Below, piece by piece: positions 1-7,963 of a stretch of 64,000 nt of DNA. Position numbers and translations under genes: made by a program. The notes under the pieces are model-generated. The model made no database searches, was not told where the DNA came from, and was given only the letters and a program-made list of their open reading frames with translations. Source of the stretch: Cryobacterium cheniae. Lineage in GTDB: Bacteria > Actinomycetota > Actinomycetes > Actinomycetales > Microbacteriaceae. The DNA is taken from assembly GCF_004403395.1 (NCBI RefSeq), contig NZ_SOGN01000018.1, forward strand, positions 303 to 64,302, read 5' to 3'. Positions within the stretch are counted from its first letter, which is position 1. Each line of letters starts with the position of its first letter.

Positions 1-89
1 GGGGAGCCGGCGCGGGGGTGGACCGGACACAAGCGCGCCGCACACCGGCGACACTCGTCCGAAACGGGAACACTCATCCCGCGAGAAGG

Positions 90-707
90 CTAGATGGCAG
101 AGGGGAGGAGGTCGGCGGCGATGGCGACAGGCCTGCCGTTCAGGATGTCCAGGGTCCAACCTGACGGGGTGTGCGCGAGCACGTTGAGGGAGGCATTCCT
201 GATCGTGTCGACGGGCTGGTCGAGCACCTGCATCAGAGTCAAGCGGATCAGCGTGCCGTGGCTGACAACGATGATGCGGGCACCCGGGTGGTCGCGCGCG
301 AGCAGCTGCAGGGCGGTGAGGCCGCGGTCGGCGACGACGGCCTCCGGCTCGGCACCGCGGAAGCCGCCGATGCCGGTGGGGCCGCCCGGTTCCCGGAGCG
401 CGTCCAGCTCGGGGCCCGCACTCATGCCCTCCGCCGGACCGTAGTCGCGCTCGACGATCTCGGGGATGCGCCGGGAGACGGTGAGGCCGAGGCCGTCAGC
501 GATCAGGTCCGCCGTCTCCGCCGCACGGCTGAGCGGCGAGGACACGACGAAGTCCCACTCATAATCGGCCAGGTGGCCGACGGCATCCTCCGCTTGACCA
601 CGCCCCGTCTCATTGAGCGGGATGTCGGAGAGACCCTGGATGCGCAGAGCGGCATTCCAATCGGTCTGGCCGTGGCGGATAAGGGCGAAGGTCGTTGTGG
701 AACTCAC
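90..707 (-). CDS. Histidine phosphatase family protein (phosphoglycerate mutase-like)
   Basis: A 205-residue cytosolic protein of the histidine phosphatase superfamily, which hydrolyses phosphomonoesters through a phosphohistidine. The RHG triplet is at residues 11-13 (catalytic H12). An acidic stretch VERDYGPAEG lies near 86-95, and the second catalytic histidine is H150 in VVSHGT. The length and the single compact domain fit small-substrate phosphatases rather than glycolytic mutases; the true substrate cannot be read from sequence. The start is GTG with a GGAG just upstream. It lies 60 bp downstream of glpX on the same strand, so the two may share a transcript. No signal peptide or membrane segment is visible. 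Confidence 0.9.
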   Translation of the reverse strand: MSSTTTFALIRHGQTDWNAALRIQGLSDIPLNETGRGQAEDAVGHLADYEWDFVVSSPLSRAAETADLIADGLGLTVSRRIPEIVERDYGPAEGMSAGPELDALREPGGPTGIGGFRGAEPEAVVADRGLTALQLLARDHPGARIIVVSHGTLIRLTLMQVLDQPVDTIRNASLNVLAHTPSGWTLDILNGRPVAIAADLLPSAI

Positions 708-767
708 CGCTCCATTGTCCCTCGGGCAGGCGCCTGGGGGTGCATCGGGTCTCGGCCGGCTGGACGG

Positions 768-1652
768 TCAGGTGACCGGGGCCGACGCGAAGAGCACACG
801 GTCGCTGGCTACCAGGTCGTCGACGGTGTAGATGCGGGTGAGGTCGAGGCCCGCGGCTCGGACGGCGCTCCGCTCGCCATCGCCCTGCGGCGCCATCCGC
901 CCGAGCATCACACCACCGAGGGCGCGCACGGCACAGGCGGCGATGACGCCCTCCGGAGTGCCGCCGATTCCCATTGAGAGGTCGACCGCGGCATCCGTCG
1001 ATGCGGCGGCGATGGCCGTGGACACATCGCCCTCGGCGACGCGGAGCACCCGCGCCCCGGCGAATCCGAGTTCGCGGATCAGGGAGACGTGCCGCGGCTT
1101 GTCGAGTACGGCGACGGTGAGCGAGGTCTCGGGGATGCCGCTGGCGGCCGAGAAGGCGCGGAGGTTGTGGGTCGCGGAGGCGCGCAGGTCCAGCACGCCG
1201 TGGCCGGCCGGGCCGGAGATGAGCTTCTCCATGTAGAAGACTCCGGCCGGGTCGAACATCGTGCCTCGGGGAGAGAGGGCGATCACGCACACCGCACCGG
1301 GCAGGTCTCGGGCGGCGAGGGTCGTGCCGTCGAGTGGGTCGACCGCGATGTCGCAGTCGGGTCCGTTCCCGGTGCCGAGTCGCTCCCCGTTGGCGAGCAT
1401 GGGGGCCTGGTCCTTCTCACCCTCGCCGATCACGACGGTTCCGCGGAACGGCGCGGTCAGGAGCACGGCGCGCATCGCCGCGACGGCCGCCCGGTCGGCG
1501 GCAGTCTTGTCGCCGCGACCCACCCAGGGCAGCGTGGCGCGGGCCGCCGCCTCGGTCGACGCGCGCACGGCGGTGACCAGATCGGCCGGCCAGCCGTCGG
1601 CGCCGATCAGAGTGGATTCGGCCGGGGGAACAGACGGGCGGTGCTGCGGCAT
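768..1652 (-). CDS. glpX: Fructose-1,6-bisphosphatase class II (GlpX)
   Basis: Converts fructose 1,6-bisphosphate to fructose 6-phosphate in gluconeogenesis. At 294 residues it is slightly shorter than most GlpX proteins (about 320-340). Diagnostic motifs of the lithium-sensitive phosphatase fold are present: WVGRGDK (43-49) followed by AADRAAV, the metal-binding GEGEKD (76-81) and the catalytic DPLDGT (105-110). The SMGIGGTPEGV segment near 220 is the typical GlpX C-terminal active-site loop. The start ATG has an AAGAGGTGG ribosome-binding site a few bases upstream. In Actinobacteria, GlpX is usually the main FBPase. The gene heads a leftward unit with the histidine phosphatase downstream. 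Confidence 0.95.
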   Translation of the reverse strand: MPQHRPSVPPAESTLIGADGWPADLVTAVRASTEAAARATLPWVGRGDKTAADRAAVAAMRAVLLTAPFRGTVVIGEGEKDQAPMLANGERLGTGNGPDCDIAVDPLDGTTLAARDLPGAVCVIALSPRGTMFDPAGVFYMEKLISGPAGHGVLDLRASATHNLRAFSAASGIPETSLTVAVLDKPRHVSLIRELGFAGARVLRVAEGDVSTAIAAASTDAAVDLSMGIGGTPEGVIAACAVRALGGVMLGRMAPQGDGERSAVRAAGLDLTRIYTVDDLVASDRVLFASAPVT

Positions 1653-1787
1653 GGGCCACCTCTTGCTGGGACAGCGGCCTCGTGACCGGCAGGTGAAAGC
1701 CTACTCGCGTACCCGGCGCGAGTCGCTCGTGCCGGCGGGTCAGCGGGAGCGGTTGCGGTTGCGCATCTTGCCGTTGAGGTAGGCGTA

Positions 1788-1803
1788 GCGCCCGGCCGGG
1801 CGC
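1788..1803. terminator. GC palindrome downstream of the APC permease
   Basis: Perfect 16-bp palindrome GCGCCCGGCCGGGCGC, starting about 10 bp after the stop codon of the leftward permease gene. It could end that transcript as a U-less hairpin, but it also lies inside a short open frame that looks like a coding remnant (see findings), so its role is uncertain. Confidence 0.3.
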
Positions 1804-1812
1804 AGCAGAGGG

Positions 1813-3366
1813 CTACTCCATGTGTCCGTGTTCCTTCGAGGAGCCCTGCGTCAGCGTCTTCCCCTGGAAGAAGGCCGGGTTGACGCTGCGCTGGATCAGC
1901 ATCAGCACGATGCCGCCGATGAAGAGCACCATCGCGAGGATGAAGACGAGCCCGACCCCGCCGATGTTCGATCCGCTGCCGTAGTCGGGGTTCATGCTGT
2001 CGAAGAGCGTGGTCGCGAAGATGACCAGCAGGATGACCCCACCGATCAGCGGCGCCAGGAACTTGAGCAGGATGGCCCGGGGGCCGTGCAGCGCGTCACG
2101 GAAGTACCAGACGCAGGCGAACGCGGTGACCCCGTAGTAGAAGCAGATCATCATGCCCAGGGTGAGGATCGTGTCGGTGAGCACATCGGTGCTGAGCACG
2201 CGCATGATCGCGTAGAAGCCCCAGGCCACGATGCCCGCCATCACGGTGGCGTAGGCCGGGGACTTGTAGCGCGGACTGATCGAGGCGAACCGCTTCGGGA
2301 ACGCCTTGTAGTGGCCCATTGAGAGCATGGTGCGCGCCGGCCCGACGAAGGTCGACTGCAGCGAGGCTGCCGAGCTGGACAGCACGGCCAGGGACATCAG
2401 GATGGCGAAGGGACCCATCACCGGTCCGGCGAGGGCGGCGAACACGTTGCCCTGGATCTCTTCGTTGCCGAGTCCGAATTCGCCGGCGCCGATGCCGGAG
2501 AACATCAGGGTGGCGACCGCGACGAGGAGGTAGAGCGCGAAGATGACGCCCACGGTCAGCGTCGCCGCACGCCCGGGGGTGGTCTTCGGGTTCTTGGTCT
2601 CCTCGTTCATGGTCAGGGTGACGTCCCAGCCCCAGAAGATGAAGATGGAGAGCGAGACCCCGGCCGCGAAGGCGGAGAACGAGGGGATGACGAACGGGTT
2701 GAACCAGTCGGCGCTGAACGCGAGGGAATCGAAGGCGGTGCCGTCGGAGACCTGCAGCAGGGCGGCGACGCTGAACCAGACCAGCACGATCAGCTGGAAG
2801 GCGACGAGCACGTACTGCACGGCCTTCGTGGTCTCCATGCCGCGGTACGAGACGTACGCGGCCGCGACCATGAACACCAGACAGGTGACCACGTTGATCA
2901 CCACGTTGTTGGTCAGGTCGGCGAGATCCGGATTGCCGAACAGCTGGGCGAGCATCAGATAGAAGAAGTCGACGGCGACTCCGGCGAGGTTGGAGAGTAC
3001 GACCACGGTGGCGACGATCAGGCCCCAGCCGCCCATCCAGCCGAGCCACGGCCCGAAGGCGCGGGTGGCCCAGGTGAAGGAGGTGCCGGCATCCGGCATG
3101 GCGTTGTTGAGCTCGCGGTAGCCGAGCGCCACCAGCAACATGGGGATGAACCCGACCAGGAAGATGGCCGGCAGCTGGGTGCCGACGGCCGCGACCGTCG
3201 GGCCGAGGGAGGCCGTCAGGGTGTAGGCCGGCGCGATGCACGAGATGCCGATGACCGTGGCGCCGAGCAGCCCGATCGAGCCGGCGCTGAGGCCCTTTTC
3301 GGACAGGCCGCCGGTGCGGGTGGAGGTGTCGGGCGCCCCGCCCGAGTAGGGAGTTTGGCTGGTCAT
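1813..3366 (-). CDS. APC superfamily amino acid/amine permease
   Basis: A 517-residue integral membrane transporter of the amino acid-polyamine-organocation superfamily, with about 12 hydrophobic segments. The first, GLLGATVIGISCIAPAYTL (about 28-46), carries the glycine-rich unwound TM1 typical of APC substrate sites. The ATG is chosen because AAGGAC sits about 6 bp upstream and the N-terminal TSQTPYSGG tail precedes TM1; the same frame is open further upstream but there it only runs antisense-like through the neighbouring gene. It is the last gene of a four-gene leftward unit with a stress protein, a copper amine oxidase and an aldehyde dehydrogenase. This suggests uptake of the amine those enzymes degrade (putrescine or an aromatic amine); the exact substrate is inferred. 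Confidence 0.92.
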   Translation of the reverse strand: MTSQTPYSGGAPDTSTRTGGLSEKGLSAGSIGLLGATVIGISCIAPAYTLTASLGPTVAAVGTQLPAIFLVGFIPMLLVALGYRELNNAMPDAGTSFTWATRAFGPWLGWMGGWGLIVATVVVLSNLAGVAVDFFYLMLAQLFGNPDLADLTNNVVINVVTCLVFMVAAAYVSYRGMETTKAVQYVLVAFQLIVLVWFSVAALLQVSDGTAFDSLAFSADWFNPFVIPSFSAFAAGVSLSIFIFWGWDVTLTMNEETKNPKTTPGRAATLTVGVIFALYLLVAVATLMFSGIGAGEFGLGNEEIQGNVFAALAGPVMGPFAILMSLAVLSSSAASLQSTFVGPARTMLSMGHYKAFPKRFASISPRYKSPAYATVMAGIVAWGFYAIMRVLSTDVLTDTILTLGMMICFYYGVTAFACVWYFRDALHGPRAILLKFLAPLIGGVILLVIFATTLFDSMNPDYGSGSNIGGVGLVFILAMVLFIGGIVLMLIQRSVNPAFFQGKTLTQGSSKEHGHME

Positions 3367-3382
3367 AGAACTGTCCTTAGGG

Positions 3383-4270
3383 TTAGTGCGGCTTACGGGC
3401 GTCAGTGCCGGTGGGTACCACGATGAGGGGAACGGGGAGCGCGTGGAGCATGCGGTGCGCGGTGATGCCGAGGAAGATCGTGGTGGGCTGGGCGAGCCGG
3501 CTGGACCCGACGAAGGCGACTTCGGACGGCTGCCAGTCGAGCGCCTCGACGGCGGACTCGACGCTGTGCCCGGACGCGACCTCGGTGGTGATGGTGCCGT
3601 GCGCCGTGGACCGGCTCTGGAAGTACTCCAGCACGCCGGCGAGGTGGGTCTGGCTCTCGGTCTCCTCGACCGGGTGCCGACGGCCGGCGTCGACCTCGAC
3701 GAGCGTGACGAAACGCAGGTCGACCGTGAGGTCCTCCGAGAAGGCCACCAGGGAATCGAGCAGCGTCTTCCAGCCCGGCCGGGTGCCGATGGCGCAGGTG
3801 ATCCGGGTGAGCTGCGCGGGGGCCTTGTAGCCGCGGGGTGCGAGCGCGACGGGTACCGGAGAGGCGTGCAGGAGTGCGTTGGCCACACTGCCGATCGTGA
3901 AACGGTTCATCAGGCCGCGACGGGACGCCCCGACGACGATGCGGTCCGAGCCGAACGTGCGGGCGGCCTGGAGCAGCCCCTCCGTGGTGGAGTCGGCGTA
4001 GAGGAGGTGAGTGGTGGCGACCACGTCATCGGGAACCAGGGCCCGGCCCTGTTCGAGCCATTCGAGGGACTGCTCTTCGAGCAGTGCCTGGTAGTCGGGG
4101 GAGGAGACGGCACCGACCCGGCCCGGGACGGTGGGCGAATGATGCGGAAGCACGAGACATAGACGCAGTTCGGAGTGGGTCAGGCGCGCCAGCGCGACAC
4201 CCAGCTCGACGGTGTCATTGCCCCGCTCGGTCGCTTCGTAGGCGACGACGTAGTTGGCTACTCGGGTCAC
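3383..4270 (-). CDS. Universal stress protein, tandem UspA domains
   Basis: A 295-residue protein with two UspA-type nucleotide-binding domains. The first ends with a GASRRGLMNRFTIGSVANALL loop matching the G-x2-G-x9-G-(S/T) ATP-binding consensus, followed by the usual PVPVALAPRG strand. The second has GSSRLAQPTTIFLGITAHR, which is less perfect, so only one site may bind ATP. The start ATG gives MTRVANYVVAYE, typical of the first beta strand. It lies between the amine oxidase and the permease genes (16 bp from the permease), and so probably acts with, or is induced with, amine transport. Usp domains attached to APC permeases are known elsewhere; here the partner is a separate protein. Confidence 0.9.
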   Translation of the reverse strand: MTRVANYVVAYEATERGNDTVELGVALARLTHSELRLCLVLPHHSPTVPGRVGAVSSPDYQALLEEQSLEWLEQGRALVPDDVVATTHLLYADSTTEGLLQAARTFGSDRIVVGASRRGLMNRFTIGSVANALLHASPVPVALAPRGYKAPAQLTRITCAIGTRPGWKTLLDSLVAFSEDLTVDLRFVTLVEVDAGRRHPVEETESQTHLAGVLEYFQSRSTAHGTITTEVASGHSVESAVEALDWQPSEVAFVGSSRLAQPTTIFLGITAHRMLHALPVPLIVVPTGTDARKPH

Positions 4271-4309
4271 GCTGGTTTCTCCCTCGGTTCGCGACGGGTG
4301 TCGCAGTGG

Positions 4310-6247
4310 TCAGTGGTCATGCGAGTGCCCGGCGTGCTCGCCCGGCGCACAGTGCGCCGGACTCGGTTCCACGTCGAGCGACGGATTGCGGTCGAAGAAG
4401 CCGACCGGCTTGAGCCAGAACGACACGGTATCGACCGGCATGATCGGCCACTCTTCCGGTCGGGTGATGTGGTGGATTCCGAAAACGTACCAGAGCACGA
4501 CGTCGGCGTTGCGCACCGGTCGGCGCGCCTGGATCCATTCGGGCAGACCGTGGTCGACCGCGCTCTGGTTGACGAACTCGCCGCACGGCCAGCGCTCGGT
4601 CTCGTCGTTTGGGGTGACCCAGACCGTGTGCCCGATCACCTGGGCGCGTTGCAGCGCGGGCGCCGCCTGGTCGAAGAAAGAGGGGATGGCTCCGCCGGGA
4701 AACAGCTTGTAGGACACGGGTGTGCCGAGGCCGTTGAGCGAGTTCTCGTTCACGACCTTCCAGGCCCGCTGGGTGTCCCAGTTGTAGTCGTCGAACCCCT
4801 CGGTCTCGATCGGGGTGTTCTGCTGGGTGATCGCGAGGCCGAGCGGATTCACGGCGCTGATCGGCTCGGCCCGGGTCTCGGTGCGGAACACTGTGTTCTC
4901 CGGGCCGTCCACGTCGAGGTCCATCCGGGCCACGATGAAGTGCTGGTGGAACGGTGCGTAGGTGCGCGTGTCGACCAGGGTGCCGTTAGGGTGCGGCTGG
5001 CCCTCGTCGAGGTGGGTCACCACCATGATCCCGGTGGCGCGCACCTCGCACTCCATGTTGCCGTCCTGGTAGAAGCGCCAGTAGACGAGATACTCATAGT
5101 TCGCGACGGTGACGTGGAAGGACACGACGAGCCGGCGCATCCGTCGCACCTCGGCACTGCCGTTGTGGTCGACGTGCTTCCAGAGCACCGCGTTGTCTTC
5201 CTCGTGAATGCAGAACGCGTTCGGGATGCTGTACGGCTCACCCTTGCTGTTGTGCAGCACGGCGTCGAGGTAGCGGATTTCGCCGAGGCAGTCGCAGCCG
5301 AGCTCGAGCGAGGTGGTCATGAACCCCAGACCCCACTCGCCGATGTCGAAGGCGGTGCGGCGGAAATGGTCCACGCTGGGGTCGCGGTAGGGCACGACCA
5401 TCTCCGCGAACGACAACCGGTTGGCGATGGGGCGCACCCGGCCGCCGTCCCGGTAGCCCACGTTGTGCAGGGTCATGCCCTCGCGGTAGTTGAAGCCCAC
5501 CCGCAGCGACCAGTTCTGCCACTCGACCAGGTTGCCGCCCTGCGTGAAGCTGGGGCCGTCGGGCTGAACGATGTCGAGCGGGGTGAGCGTCGGGCGCTCA
5601 CTGCGATCCCGGATGCGCCGGGGCACCAGATGCGGCACGTATTCGCCCATTCCAGCGGGCGGTTCGACCGTGAACGAGTCCTCGACGTCGAGCAGCTCCA
5701 TGGTGTTGACGTCGAGCACGAAGTGCAGTCCGCTGACCGGGCCCGCGTACGGGTTGGCGCCATCGGAGGCCCGCACCCAGACATCCGACCACCCCAGGCG
5801 TCGGCCGCGGTACCGGTCGGGGATGACCGCATCTCCGTAGGTCCAGGTGTCGATGAAGACCAGGTCGAGGTCGGTGATTCCCCGCCGGGCGAGGGCGGCG
5901 ATCACATCGGGGTGGGCGCGGAGGGCGGCGTCGGCTTCGTCCCACTCGTCGACGGTGAAATTCGCCTGCATTCCCGGCACGGCGTCCCAGTCGAGCAGGG
6001 TGTCGGCGGTGAGTGACACGACGCCCACCCAGGTGGTGTTCTCGGCGCGATTGAGCACAACCAGGCGCGCGCGGCGGTCGGGAACCGTACCGGTCGCCGC
6101 GAACTCTGCGACGGCGCCCCGGGACGGTTCGACCAGCTCGATCGAGGCGAACCGCCAGCCGTCGGCGACGCCGCGCTCGCGGGCGAGGACGGCCACGGCC
6201 GCGGTGAACTCGGCGGCGGACAGCGGGTCGAGCGGATGGAATGTCAT
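4310..6247 (-). CDS. Primary-amine oxidase (copper/topaquinone)
   Basis: Oxidises primary amines to aldehyde, ammonia and hydrogen peroxide, using copper and the self-made cofactor topaquinone. The 645-residue length is typical. The cofactor site is clear: TVANYEYLVYW, with Tyr384 as the topaquinone precursor in N-Y-E. The HxH copper ligands lie in APFHQHFIVARMD about 50 residues later. The C-terminus HITRPEEWPIMPVDTVSFWLKP is the classic family ending, with the third copper ligand nearby. A His-rich tail (EHAGHSHDH) may help bind copper. No signal peptide is seen, so it is probably cytosolic. It lies directly after the aldehyde dehydrogenase gene, whose product would consume its aldehyde. 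Confidence 0.95.
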   Translation of the reverse strand: MTFHPLDPLSAAEFTAAVAVLARERGVADGWRFASIELVEPSRGAVAEFAATGTVPDRRARLVVLNRAENTTWVGVVSLTADTLLDWDAVPGMQANFTVDEWDEADAALRAHPDVIAALARRGITDLDLVFIDTWTYGDAVIPDRYRGRRLGWSDVWVRASDGANPYAGPVSGLHFVLDVNTMELLDVEDSFTVEPPAGMGEYVPHLVPRRIRDRSERPTLTPLDIVQPDGPSFTQGGNLVEWQNWSLRVGFNYREGMTLHNVGYRDGGRVRPIANRLSFAEMVVPYRDPSVDHFRRTAFDIGEWGLGFMTTSLELGCDCLGEIRYLDAVLHNSKGEPYSIPNAFCIHEEDNAVLWKHVDHNGSAEVRRMRRLVVSFHVTVANYEYLVYWRFYQDGNMECEVRATGIMVVTHLDEGQPHPNGTLVDTRTYAPFHQHFIVARMDLDVDGPENTVFRTETRAEPISAVNPLGLAITQQNTPIETEGFDDYNWDTQRAWKVVNENSLNGLGTPVSYKLFPGGAIPSFFDQAAPALQRAQVIGHTVWVTPNDETERWPCGEFVNQSAVDHGLPEWIQARRPVRNADVVLWYVFGIHHITRPEEWPIMPVDTVSFWLKPVGFFDRNPSLDVEPSPAHCAPGEHAGHSHDH

Positions 6248-6267
6248 CGAGGGTCCTCTGTTCTGGT

Positions 6268-6290
6268 CGGTGGTCGAGCTTGTCCAGATC
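6268..6290 (-). repeat. Copy of a 23-bp dispersed intergenic repeat
   Basis: Read on the minus strand this is GATCTGGACAAGCTCGACCA followed by CCG. It matches the element at 11327-11349 at 20 of 23 positions. It lies between the aldehyde dehydrogenase stop and the amine oxidase start. Confidence 0.5.
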
Positions 6291-6293
6291 CGG

Positions 6294-7724
6294 TTACTCC
6301 AGGGCGCTCATGACGTGCTTGATGCGGGTGTAGTCCTCGACGCCGTACATCGACAGGTCTTTGCCGTAACCGGACTGCTTGAAGCCGCCGTGGGGCATCT
6401 CCGCGGTCAGCAGGATGTGCGTGTTGATCCACACCGCGCCGAAGTCGAGGTCGCGGGAGACCCGCATGGCCGTGGCGTGGTCGAGGGTCCACACGCTGGA
6501 GGCGAGGGCGTAGCTGACATCGTTCGCGAGCGTGACCGCGTGCTCCTCCGAAGTGAAGGGCTGCACCGTGATCACCGGGCCGAACGTTTCCTCCTGCACG
6601 ATCGCATCCGTCTGGCGCACCTGCGTGACGACGGTGGGTTCGAAGTAGAAGCCCTCGGTGCCGACCTGGTGGCCGCCGGTGGCGATGACGGCGTGGTCGG
6701 GCAGAGCCGCGACCTTTTTCACGACGTCGCCGAAGTGGTTGACGTTGTTCAGTGGCCCGAAGTAGTTGTCGGCGTCGTCGGCCGACCCGGTGGTGCGGCC
6801 GCGGGCCTCGGCGACGAGGGCGGCGACGAATTCGTCGTGGATGGACTCGTGCACCAGCACCCGCGTGATGGCCGTGCAGTCCTGTCCGGCGTTGTAGAAG
6901 GAGAAGTCGGCGATGGCGGCCGCGGTCTTGGCGACGTCCACGTCGGCGAAGACCAGGGCCGGCGCCTTGCCGCCGAGCTCGAGGTGCGCTCGCTTGAGCG
7001 TCTTCGCGGCGCCGGCGGCGACGGCCATGCCGGCCCGCACGCTGCCGGTGATCGAGACCAGGCCGGGCACCGGATGCTCGACGATCGCGGCCCCGGTGCC
7101 GCCGTTGCCGAGCACGATGTTCATCACGCCGTCGGGCAGGATGCCCTGGCTGATCCGGGCGAGTTCGAGGGTCGACTCGGGGGTGGTGTCGCTGGGCTTG
7201 AGTACGAGGGTGTTGCCGGCGGCCAGCGCCGGGCCGATCTTCCAGATGGCCATCAGGAACGGGAAGTTCCACGGGGTGACCTGGCCGACCACGCCGATCG
7301 GCTCGCGGCGCACCCAGGAGGTCATGCCGGGCAGGTATTCACCGGCGGACTTGCCCTCGAGCAGGCGGGCGGCACCCGCGAAGAAGCGCAGCTGGTCGGT
7401 GCCGGCCGCGACCTCGTCGGCGGCGATCGTGGCGCGGGGCTGGCCCGTGTTGCGGTGCTGGGCCTCCACGATGGCGTCGCTCTCGGCGTCGATCGCGTCG
7501 GCGAGGCGGAGAAGCGCGCGCTGCCGTTCGGAAGGGGTGGTGCGACCCCAGGTGCGGAAGGCGCTCTTCGCGGCGGTCATCGCGTCGTCGACGTCGGCCG
7601 CGGTGGAGACCGGGGCCCGGGCCACCAGGCGCCCCGTTGTCGGATCGACGATATCGAGCAGATCGGTGCCGGCGGGATCAACGAACCGGCCATTGACGAA
7701 GTTTTTAAGGGTGGGGGTGGCCAC
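6294..7724 (-). CDS. Gamma-aminobutyraldehyde-type NAD-dependent aldehyde dehydrogenase
   Basis: Oxidises an aldehyde to the acid; by family resemblance and context the likely substrate is 4-aminobutyraldehyde or another amine-derived aldehyde. The catalytic residues are visible: Glu249 in LELGGK and Cys283 in GQDCTA. The NAD-binding PWNFPFLMAIWKIGPALAAGN segment and the PHGGFKQSGYGKD C-terminal motif are present. I choose GTG at 7724 (476 residues, starting VATPTLKNFVNGRF) because it has GAGG about 10 bp upstream and begins where family members begin. A longer frame back to 7883 would add 53 unlikely Arg-rich residues. It is the first gene of the leftward amine operon (dehydrogenase, oxidase, Usp, permease). 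Confidence 0.93.
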   Translation of the reverse strand: MATPTLKNFVNGRFVDPAGTDLLDIVDPTTGRLVARAPVSTAADVDDAMTAAKSAFRTWGRTTPSERQRALLRLADAIDAESDAIVEAQHRNTGQPRATIAADEVAAGTDQLRFFAGAARLLEGKSAGEYLPGMTSWVRREPIGVVGQVTPWNFPFLMAIWKIGPALAAGNTLVLKPSDTTPESTLELARISQGILPDGVMNIVLGNGGTGAAIVEHPVPGLVSITGSVRAGMAVAAGAAKTLKRAHLELGGKAPALVFADVDVAKTAAAIADFSFYNAGQDCTAITRVLVHESIHDEFVAALVAEARGRTTGSADDADNYFGPLNNVNHFGDVVKKVAALPDHAVIATGGHQVGTEGFYFEPTVVTQVRQTDAIVQEETFGPVITVQPFTSEEHAVTLANDVSYALASSVWTLDHATAMRVSRDLDFGAVWINTHILLTAEMPHGGFKQSGYGKDLSMYGVEDYTRIKHVMSALE

Positions 7725-7894
7725 GGGCCTGATCCTCTGCGCTGAGTGTAGAAACCGGTCTTTTGTTCGGTAAGTATGGCATCTGACAGCGGAATCCGCA
7801 TACCCCGAACGGAATTGACCCGTGCCGCGGCTGCTGCGGCCACGCCGTCGGGTCGTGTCCGGACCGCTGGCGCGTTTTCCCATTTTCCTCTAAA

Positions 7895-7915
7895 CTTGAG
7901 TCCAACAGGCTCAGG
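7895..7915. promoter_or_regulatory. HAIR element (HspR operator) upstream of clpB
   Basis: CTTGAGT, a 7-bp spacer, then GCTCAGG. The actinobacterial HspR-associated inverted repeat is CTTGAGT-N7-ACTCAAG, so the left half is perfect and the right half matches 5 of 7. It lies about 50 bp before the clpB start, the expected place for heat-shock repression by HspR. Confidence 0.75.
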
Positions 7916-7963
7916 TTTTGCTGTGCGAGCAGCGAGAGCGGCCGCCCGAGAGAGGATCTTCTG

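Noticed and set aside
60-85. CGGGA-N7-TCCCG inverted repeat after the first gene
   Set aside because: Five-base arms and no U-tract; weak as a terminator and not listed.
4175-6016. Plus-strand frame of about 613 codons opposite the amine oxidase
   Set aside because: Codon-position mirror of a GC-rich gene; no domain, and the opposite strand encodes a clear copper amine oxidase.
7754-7771. ACCG-N10-CGGT inverted repeat upstream of the aldehyde dehydrogenase
   Set aside because: Only four-base arms in GC-rich DNA; too likely by chance to call an operator without comparison.
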